From: CAZPCZ01 sp964585225 | GTDB lineage: Bacteria > Patescibacteriota > Patescibacteriia > JACPHY01 | Assembly (NCBI GenBank): GCA_964585225.1 | Contig: CAZPCZ010000001.1 | Coordinates: forward strand, 7,940 to 71,939 | DNA: 64,000 nucleotides | Direction of reading: 5' to 3' | Shown here: piece after piece, positions 58,781-64,000 of the stretch | How the letters are laid out: each line of letters starts with the position of its first letter | Position numbering within the stretch: position 1 is the stretch's first letter | Translations under genes and position numbers: made by a program | The notes under the pieces: generated by a model | Databases searched by the model: none | Seen by the model: only the letters and a program-made list of their open reading frames with translations | Told to the model about the DNA's origin: nothing

Positions 58781-59833
58781 CTACGCCGCCACCCGCACCG
58801 GCACCGCTGCGGGGAGCGTCATGGCTCCAGCCGCCGCGAGCGACCGGTACCAATCAATGTACCGCGCGAACCCGCGCTCGAGCGGGTACTGCGGATCATA
58901 CCCGATCATCCGCCGCGCCTTCGAGACGTCGAGCGTGCCGCGGTCGGGCGTGAAGGCCTCCTTCGGCTCGTAGCGGACGGTGGTGGTCGGGAAGTGCTCG
59001 CGTACGATGGCGGCCATCTCCGCAATGGAACGCCCGGCACCGTACGTGAGGTTGAACGTCTCGTTCTTCGCCTCCGGTCTCGTGAGCACGCACTCGATGC
59101 CGTGGATGAGGTCGTGGACGCACGTGAAATCGAGCCGATCGAAACCGTCCCCGTTCACGGTGATGTCCTTCCCCTGCATCGCCTGCTCGATGAAGATCTG
59201 CCCGACGCGCCGCGAGACGCACCGCTCGCCGTAGAGCGCGGACGGTCGAACGATCGTGTACGGGAGACCGAATACCTGGTGGTAGGACTTCACGATGAGC
59301 TCGCCAGCGAGCTTCAGCGCGCCGTAGATGCCGAGCGGGTTGCACGGCGTCTCCTCGGTTGCGCGACCATCCGGAAAGTTCCCGTACACCATGGACGACG
59401 AGAAGTACACGAAGTGCTCGACGTTACCCCGCGAGTAGTCGAGCACGTTCTCGAGCGTCCGGAGCGAATGATCGAAGGTGCTGTGCGGATCCTTGTTCGA
59501 TCGGTTCGCGTGCGCGACCGCGGCGAGCTGCACGATAGTGTCGGGCTGAAATCGCTTCAGGATGAGCGTGAGCGCGTGGTAGTCCCGCGCATCCTGCACG
59601 TTGAGCGGGATGCCCGCGCACTGGAGCAGCTCGAGTCGCTCGTGGAGCATCCTCGCGTAGATCGTTCGATTGCTCGTGCCGTTCTCCCCAATGAACGAGA
59701 GGAGGTTATTCACCTGGAGAGAGTCAATCACTTCCACCGCCGCCCCTTCCACAGCGAGTGCGAGCGCGAGATTATGCCCGATGAATCCCGCACCGCCGAT
59801 GAGCGCAATGCGCCGTCCGTTCAACAAGGCCAT
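58781..59833 (-). CDS. NAD-dependent nucleotide-sugar epimerase/dehydratase (extended SDR)
   Basis: A ~350-residue extended SDR. Cofactor motif IALIGGAGFIGHNLALALA, QLAAVAHANRSNKDPHSTFD, Ser motif YFSSSMVYGNFP, active-site YGALK and VRPSALYGERC. It interconverts or dehydrates a nucleotide sugar that could feed the DegT aminotransferase of triad B. ATG at 59833 is chosen; just upstream lies a dispersed repeat (59840-59876) that would otherwise encode an N-terminal extension. Confidence 0.84.
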   Translation of the reverse strand: MALLNGRRIALIGGAGFIGHNLALALAVEGAAVEVIDSLQVNNLLSFIGENGTSNRTIYARMLHERLELLQCAGIPLNVQDARDYHALTLILKRFQPDTIVQLAAVAHANRSNKDPHSTFDHSLRTLENVLDYSRGNVEHFVYFSSSMVYGNFPDGRATEETPCNPLGIYGALKLAGELIVKSYHQVFGLPYTIVRPSALYGERCVSRRVGQIFIEQAMQGKDITVNGDGFDRLDFTCVHDLIHGIECVLTRPEAKNETFNLTYGAGRSIAEMAAIVREHFPTTTVRYEPKEAFTPDRGTLDVSKARRMIGYDPQYPLERGFARYIDWYRSLAAAGAMTLPAAVPVRVAA

Positions 59834-59839
59834 ACTTCC

Positions 59840-59876
59840 GAATTTATCCTGAGCGAGCAGAGCGAGCTGAAGGATC
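59840..59876. repeat. GATCCTTCAGCTCGCTC-type dispersed repeat upstream of the SDR gene
   Basis: On the minus strand GATCC, TTCAGCTCGCTCTGCTCGCTCAGG, ATAAATTC, split here for length. It resembles widely dispersed intergenic repeats of the 'CTTCGGCTCGCTCAGGAT' type known from many genomes. Confidence 0.6.
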
Positions 59877-59898
59877 TCGTGGCTCGGGGACCGGATGC

Positions 59899-61104
59899 TC
59901 ATCGTACCGAGGTCACGAGTGGGTGAGATGCTTCGCTTCGCTCAGCATGAACTCCTTGAATCACCGCTGCGAGCTGCGACGCAATGTACCACATGTCGTC
60001 TTCCGTGAGGTGTGGACCGACCGGCAGCGCGATGCCGTGGTTGCTGATGCGCGCTGCGTTCGGGAATGCGGTCTCGGCGTACCCGTACTTCTCGCGGAAG
60101 TACGCGAGGTGCGGCACCGGGTGCGGGTAGTAGATGCTCGTACCCACACCGCGCTCCTTGAGCACCGCGACGACCTCGAACCGACGGGGCGCGGTGGCGT
60201 CGTCGAGGATGGCGAGACCGCAGTACCGGCTGCTCACGAACGAACCGCCGCTCGTCGCGAGGAGCGACACGCCCGGAATTCGCGCGAGCGCGGCGCGCAG
60301 CGCGTCGTCGTTCCGCTGGCGCGCGGCGAGAAACCCGGGGACGCGCGTGAGCTGTACCGTGCCAATCGCGGCCTCCAATTCATTCATCCGATAGTTGTAC
60401 CCGAGCATCGTCACGTCGTACACGCCCGGGATGGCGCGCTCCGTCACGGTCTTGTCGAGACCGAACGCGCGCTGCCGGCGGATGCGCGCCGCGAGCGCGT
60501 CGTCGTTCGTCGTCACCATGCCCCCCTCAGCCGTCGTCATATGCTTCACGGGGTAGAACGAGAAGCACCCGACGTCGCCGAGCGTCCCGGCGTGGCGTCC
60601 GCGGAAGCGCGTGCCGATCGCGAGCGCGCAGTCCTCGACGACGAACAGCCCGTGGCGGTCCGCGATCGCACGCACGCGGTCCATGTCTACTGGCATGCCG
60701 AGGTAGTGGACGATCGAGAGCGCGCGCGTGCGCGGCGTGATGGCAGACTCCACCGCGTCGAGGTCGAGATTCCCGGTGCGCGACTCCGCATCCACGAACA
60801 CCGGCGTCGCGCCGACGTACTCCACTGCAAACGCCGTCGCGACGTGCGTTTGTGCCGGGACGATCACCTCATCACCTACACCAATGCCCGCCGCGAGGTA
60901 CGCGAGGTGGAGGGCGGTCGTGCATGAACTCACGGCAATGGCGTGCCGCGCTCCCGTGAACTCCGCGAAGTGGTGTTCGAACTCCTCGATGCGCGGCCCG
61001 TGCACGAACGTCGTCCCTGCGAGCACCGCGGCGACGGCCACGCGCTCTTCATCGCCGATCATGGGTTTCCCAAATGGGATCACGCGTGGAACAACTGCGG
61101 CCAT
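59899..61104 (-). CDS. DegT/DnrJ/EryC1 PLP-dependent sugar aminotransferase (triad B)
   Basis: A ~401-residue aminotransferase: RVIPFGKPMIGDEERVAV, AVSSCTTALHLAYLAAGI, VVEDCALAIGTRF and the Schiff-base Lys in FSFYPVKHMTTAEGGMV, then GYNYRMNELEAAIG. The last ~16 residues (HAERSEASHPLVTSVR) come from a dispersed repeat and extend past the usual end of the family. ATG at 61104 is used; no ribosome site is seen. A GC-rich hairpin (61112-61134) lies just upstream. Second member of the SpsF/Gfo/DegT triad type. Confidence 0.9.
   Translation of the reverse strand: MAAVVPRVIPFGKPMIGDEERVAVAAVLAGTTFVHGPRIEEFEHHFAEFTGARHAIAVSSCTTALHLAYLAAGIGVGDEVIVPAQTHVATAFAVEYVGATPVFVDAESRTGNLDLDAVESAITPRTRALSIVHYLGMPVDMDRVRAIADRHGLFVVEDCALAIGTRFRGRHAGTLGDVGCFSFYPVKHMTTAEGGMVTTNDDALAARIRRQRAFGLDKTVTERAIPGVYDVTMLGYNYRMNELEAAIGTVQLTRVPGFLAARQRNDDALRAALARIPGVSLLATSGGSFVSSRYCGLAILDDATAPRRFEVVAVLKERGVGTSIYYPHPVPHLAYFREKYGYAETAFPNAARISNHGIALPVGPHLTEDDMWYIASQLAAVIQGVHAERSEASHPLVTSVR
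59927..59950. repeat. Repeat encoding the HAERSEASH tail of the aminotransferase
   Basis: GATGCTTCGCTTCGCTCAGC on the plus strand (ATGCTGAGCGAAGCGAAGC on the coding strand) followed by ATGA. Same general type as the repeat at 59840-59876; both lie within 110 bp. Confidence 0.65.
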
Positions 61105-61111
61105 AAGGTGA

Positions 61112-61134
61112 AGAGCGCGCCCCCGGCGCGCTCT
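61112..61134 (-). terminator. Hairpin between the Gfo/Idh and DegT genes of triad B
   Basis: Perfect 10-bp stem AGAGCGCGCC / GGCGCGCTCT with a 3-base loop. On the minus strand it is followed by TCACCTT, not a U-run, and the next start codon is only 7 bp on. It may be an attenuator, an mRNA-stabilising hairpin or a site hindering initiation rather than a full terminator. Confidence 0.5.
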
Positions 61135-61145
61135 CAACGGGTCCT

Positions 61146-62198
61146 CTATCGTACCGTAGCGACCGGCGTGTGGGAAACCAACCCCATCTCTTGTTCTATC
61201 GCTAGGACATCCACAGGTTCTCCACTGTCTGCGGATCGCTCAATGGCGAAGCAGACGGCCATGGTCCGAAGTGCATCGTCCTCGGTGATGACCGGATCTC
61301 GCTGATCGAGCAACGCACTGATGAACTCCGTCAGGAGGTCGTACTTCGCGCACCCGGGGTACGGCTGCTCGACCGGCACCGGCGGCACGGCGGGATCCCG
61401 CGACGTGTACCAGCGCCCGTGGGGGACGTCGTTCACGAACGTCGCCTGCGTACCGTAGAGCGCGACCGGGTGGAAGTGCGGCGATACGCACCCGAAATTC
61501 ACGCTAACGGTCCCCACGATGCCACTGCGGAACTCGAAGGTCGCCGTGATGTAGTCGCGGAAGCGATACCGCGTGCCGCGCGAGGCAACCCGATTCCCGA
61601 CCGCAAACACACGGAACACCTCGTCGCCCGTCAACCACCGCAGGAGGTCCACCACGTGGACACCGCCGCCGTACACCGCGGAGTAGAACGCCTGGCGTCC
61701 GCGCCACCCCTCCGTGAGCTTGTGGAGGCGTCCGTAGTTGTAGCCCGCCTCCACCGCGAAGATGTCTCCAAACGCGCCGGTGTCGCACTGCGCCTTCACC
61801 CACCGGAACCGCTGTGAGGTGCGGAGGATGGTGTTCGTGGTGAGTCGCAGTCCCGGGTGCGCGGCGAGCGCAGCACGGATTCCGCGCGCCTCGTCCGGCG
61901 AGTAGCAGATCGGCTTCTCTGCGAAAACATGCTTCCCGTGTCCGAGCGCGGTCAGGATCTGCGCACCGTGCTGATCGTCATACGTCGCGATGACGACGCA
62001 GTCCACGTTCGGATCCGTGAGCACTGCATCGGCGTCGTTGCTCTGACGTACGCCCGGAAACCGTGCGCCGACCTCCGCGAGCTTCGCTGGATCCCGATCA
62101 CAGAGCACCGCGAGCGTGGCCCGCGGATGCTGTACGACGCCGATCGCGTGCTGCTCGCCAACCCCGAGCCCGATGACACCGATGCGGAGCTTGCCCAT
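61146..62198 (-). CDS. Gfo/Idh/MocA-family oxidoreductase (triad B)
   Basis: A ~350-residue NAD(P)-dependent dehydrogenase: LRIGVIGLGVGEQHAIGVV, VVIATYDDQHG, catalytic Lys in VFAEKPICYSPDEAR and GGGVHVVDLLRWLTGDE. The pocket region (AGYNYGRLHKLTEGWRGRQAF) resembles sugar dehydrogenases linked to aminotransferases. ATG at 62198 is preferred because GAGGAGG lies directly upstream; ATG at 62213 would overlap the SpsF stop as ATGA. Confidence 0.88.
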   Translation of the reverse strand: MGKLRIGVIGLGVGEQHAIGVVQHPRATLAVLCDRDPAKLAEVGARFPGVRQSNDADAVLTDPNVDCVVIATYDDQHGAQILTALGHGKHVFAEKPICYSPDEARGIRAALAAHPGLRLTTNTILRTSQRFRWVKAQCDTGAFGDIFAVEAGYNYGRLHKLTEGWRGRQAFYSAVYGGGVHVVDLLRWLTGDEVFRVFAVGNRVASRGTRYRFRDYITATFEFRSGIVGTVSVNFGCVSPHFHPVALYGTQATFVNDVPHGRWYTSRDPAVPPVPVEQPYPGCAKYDLLTEFISALLDQRDPVITEDDALRTMAVCFAIERSADSGEPVDVLAIEQEMGLVSHTPVATVR

Positions 62199-62209
62199 GC
62201 TCCCTCCTC

Positions 62210-62902
62210 TCATGCGCGCACCTGCGCGCCCTGCACCATCGCGAGGATCGCGCGGTAGTCGTACGTCGTGTGCGGCCGATCCATGCGCGCGAGCACGCCT
62301 GTGAACATCGCCCAGTCCTCCGGCGTATCCACGGACAGCTGCACCTCGCTGTTGTTATGATCCGCGGAGAAATTGCGGATACGGAACTCCTCCGGGTGCT
62401 GGTAGTAGTAGCGTGTGACGTGCTCGCGGTCCGCGGCCTCCACCATGCGCGTGTGCACCTGCCGGAACGTCGCCGTGCGCACCACCTCCACCGAGATGCC
62501 CTTCGGGAAGCTCCGTGGGAACGTGTTCGTCACGAGGTCGTACGCCCCGCTCCGGAACAGCGCAATCGCCTCCGTGATGACCCCAGGATCTGTGCATGGA
62601 CTGTCTCCGCACACGCGGACGAACGCATCGTACCCATACGACTCCGCCGCGGCAAGGAATCGCCCGGCAACGTCCGGGAGCGACCCCCGAAAGCACGACA
62701 TCCCACGCGCCACACAGAACGCCGCGATGGGGTCATCGCTCGCCTCATCCGACGTTGCAACGATGACGCCATCCGCTCCACGCGCGAGCGCGACCCGCTC
62801 GAGCGTGTACTGGAGCATGGGCTTGCCCTGCACCTCCCGGAGCACTTTCCCCGGAAGCCGCTCCGAGCTCATGCGCGCCTGGACGATGATTCCGAGGTTC
62901 AT
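62210..62902 (-). CDS. SpsF-like cytidylyltransferase/nucleotidyltransferase (triad B)
   Basis: A ~230-residue protein: GIIVQARMSSERLPGKVLRE (nucleotide-binding R and K), GVIVATSDEASDDPI, FVRVCGDSPCTDPGVI, and ADREHVTRYYYQHPEEF. Same family as 51833-52615 but not closely similar. ATG at 62902 overlaps the methyltransferase stop as ATGA. Expected to activate an acid sugar or amino sugar with a nucleotide; CTP is inferred from the family. Confidence 0.85.
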   Translation of the reverse strand: MNLGIIVQARMSSERLPGKVLREVQGKPMLQYTLERVALARGADGVIVATSDEASDDPIAAFCVARGMSCFRGSLPDVAGRFLAAAESYGYDAFVRVCGDSPCTDPGVITEAIALFRSGAYDLVTNTFPRSFPKGISVEVVRTATFRQVHTRMVEAADREHVTRYYYQHPEEFRIRNFSADHNNSEVQLSVDTPEDWAMFTGVLARMDRPHTTYDYRAILAMVQGAQVRA

Positions 62903-63825
62903 ACCGCCTGCACGACGCGTGGAGCAGCATCGCCGACCGACTCGGGGTAGTACGCATTCGTCTCGGCATGCCACCGCTCGAAGAAATGCTGCACCGCTCG
63001 ATAATCATCCCCGGTCCATGGGATCTTTTCGCGCGGGTCACGAGGCGAAGCAATCATACAAAGGGTATCGTGATCGATGTATCGATTCGCGTGCTGCACC
63101 GTGAAGTGCGCGACCGCAAGCTGCGCCTGGAGCGTCTGCGCGCTCCACCGGAATGCATGATCGTCTGCAGGACGATTCCCAAGGTAACGACCACCGAGGT
63201 AGTAGTGGAGCGGCTTCTTGAATGGAACGAGAATGCGGCTCCCGGTCGCCACCACGACATGGCCTCCGGGCTTCAGCATACGGTGCGCCGCCGCGAGCAT
63301 CGCGCGCGGCGACTGACAGTTCTCCATGGTCCACGCGATGACCGCAATATCGAACAACCCGCCCGGTGCACCACGCTCTTCGTACTCCTCAATCGTCCCG
63401 GTGAAATACGCGATACCAAGTCCCGCCATGCGCGCGCAGTTCCTCGGCGATGGTTCGATGCCGTACACCTCTGCGCCGTACTCCGGCTGCCGGATCATGT
63501 CGAGGAATACGCCCTCGCCCGCGCCGATGTCGCACACACGCTTGCTGCGGAGCCCACCGAGTTGTTCCGCCATGAACGCCGCAACGAACGTGAGCCGCGC
63601 CCGCACCGCGGGCAGGAGCGCGGTGTATCCGCTCCCGTAAATCCGTTCCGACCACTCGTCGGCAATCGCTGCGGCGGAACGGCGTGCCTTCACATATACG
63701 AACCCGCACCGCGTGCAGATATGTATCGGCTGCCCGCCGGTGTACTCGCGTACATGCGGAACCTCCACAGCGTCTGTGGTGCCGCAGATGTCGCAGGGAA
63801 AGTCCTTCGGGTCAGCGTGTTGCAT
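62899..63825 (-). CDS. Class I SAM methyltransferase with N-terminal zinc ribbon
   Basis: A ~308-residue protein. N-terminal Cys pairs CDIC and CTRC; SAM motif VCDIGAGEGVFLDMI, then YGIEPSPRNCARMA and IAWTMENCQSPRAML. Layout resembles Methyltransf_12/23-type proteins beside N-acetyl sugar amidotransferases. ATG at 63825 lies five bases after the stop of that upstream gene. Target unknown. Confidence 0.82.
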   Translation of the reverse strand: MQHADPKDFPCDICGTTDAVEVPHVREYTGGQPIHICTRCGFVYVKARRSAAAIADEWSERIYGSGYTALLPAVRARLTFVAAFMAEQLGGLRSKRVCDIGAGEGVFLDMIRQPEYGAEVYGIEPSPRNCARMAGLGIAYFTGTIEEYEERGAPGGLFDIAVIAWTMENCQSPRAMLAAAHRMLKPGGHVVVATGSRILVPFKKPLHYYLGGRYLGNRPADDHAFRWSAQTLQAQLAVAHFTVQHANRYIDHDTLCMIASPRDPREKIPWTGDDYRAVQHFFERWHAETNAYYPESVGDAAPRVVQAV

Positions 63826-63830
63826 ACGTG

Positions 63831-64000
63831 TTAGACCGGTGGGAATCGGAGCGACCACGTGCCGCGCTCCTTCGTCCAGAGTTCTTGATTCCGATGTTGA
63901 TCCACGATCGCGTGGAACTCCGCTTCACCGAGCTTGAGGTACGCGAGCATGTCGGCGAAATACCGCGCCGGGAACTCATGGTCGTACGCGCGCGCGTACG
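63831..64000 (-). CDS. N-acetyl sugar amidotransferase (WbpG/PseA-like), C-terminal end
   Basis: The last 56 residues are visible, entering from beyond position 64000. They include YDHEFPARYFADMLAYLKL, AEFHAIVDQHRNQELW and TKERGTWSLRFPPV before TAA. This matches the C-terminus of N-acetyl sugar amidotransferases, which end with a DHEFP..YF..ML.Y, EFW.I.D..R...LW and a basic finish. Such enzymes convert an acetamido to an acetamidino group, usually with HisH/HisF-like partners. Recognised from memory of the family, on a short fragment. Confidence 0.65.
   Translation of the reverse strand, partial: YARAYDHEFPARYFADMLAYLKLGEAEFHAIVDQHRNQELWTKERGTWSLRFPPV

Noticed and set aside
1..64000. Alternative genetic code (TGA as Gly or Trp)
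   Set aside because: TGA ends most genes exactly at family-typical lengths and takes part in ATGA overlaps, so the standard code is used.
1..64000. tRNA, rRNA or other structured RNA genes, insertion sequences, phage genes
   Set aside because: Gaps are too short and contain only promoters, hairpins and repeats; no transposase, integrase or tRNA-like cloverleaf was seen.

Overview
The window is a bacterial surface-polysaccharide / glycan biosynthesis locus. It is GC-rich and very densely coded: 59 protein genes (one frameshifted, two cut by the window edges) and no gap over about 200 bp. TGA is used as a normal stop. All genes but one lie on the minus strand, so transcription runs from position 64000 towards position 1. 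No rRNA, tRNA, CRISPR array, transposase or integrase was seen. The phylum cannot be fixed from the sequence. Short tandem repeats at gene borders and inside genes resemble what I associate with candidate-phyla (Patescibacteria-like) draft genomes, but that is a weak inference.

Layout from high to low coordinates. (1) 64000-49469 is an amino-sugar / nonulosonate-type module: an N-acetyl sugar amidotransferase C-terminus, a zinc-ribbon methyltransferase, two copies of a SpsF-like nucleotidyltransferase / Gfo-Idh oxidoreductase / DegT aminotransferase triad, an SDR, two formyltransferase homologues, a degenerate HIT protein, a polysaccharide deacetylase, a NeuB-type synthase and an asparagine synthase. 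(2) 49472-41920 holds a GNAT acetyltransferase, a capsule-type glycosyltransferase, an ABC exporter (the only flippase candidate), a FemAB-like acyltransferase, a third formyltransferase homologue, a PIG-L deacetylase and a GT2. (3) 41903-27778 holds nucleotide-sugar epimerases, two GT-C membrane proteins in the wider locus, GT4 enzymes (one a tandem fusion), two FkbM methyltransferases, an asparagine-synthase homologue without its glutaminase Cys and an O-antigen ligase/polymerase. (4) 27695-25062 is a GDP-sugar module: gmd, a frameshifted cupin and a GDP-fucose-synthase-like SDR. (5) 25065-8730 holds a methyltransferase-GT2 fusion, GT-C proteins, methyltransferases, an RmlD-like reductase, a WecB-like epimerase, a Wzy-like polymerase, an asparagine synthase and GT4 enzymes. 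(6) 8667-3390 interrupts the sugar theme with a plus-strand FAD oxidoreductase, a HIT hydrolase, a three-gene operon (unknown protein, HAD phosphatase, unknown protein) and an MFS transporter. (7) 3188-1 returns to sugar genes: SDR, 3,5-epimerase-like cupin, WecA-like initiating phosphosugar transferase and the start of a FlaA1/CapD-type membrane dehydratase.

Together the genes would make several nucleotide-activated, modified sugars (deoxy, amino, formyl, acetyl, amidino), load the first sugar on undecaprenyl phosphate (WecA-like), extend the chain with GT2/GT4 enzymes, flip it (ABC exporter), then polymerise or ligate it (Wzy/WaaL-like and GT-C proteins). Expression looks strongly coupled: about 20 gene pairs overlap by ATGA or GTGA. 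A recurring candidate promoter (TTGaCN, 16-18 bp, usually TACNNT) marks unit starts near 3300, 4600, 6920, 18320, 26050 and 57300.

The most unusual features are dispersed repeats that have been absorbed into reading frames (in the RmlD-like reductase, an epimerase, a GT4 and an aminotransferase), the duplicated SpsF/Gfo/DegT triad, homologues that have lost catalytic residues, and the uncharacterised HAD-containing operon at 4700-6850.
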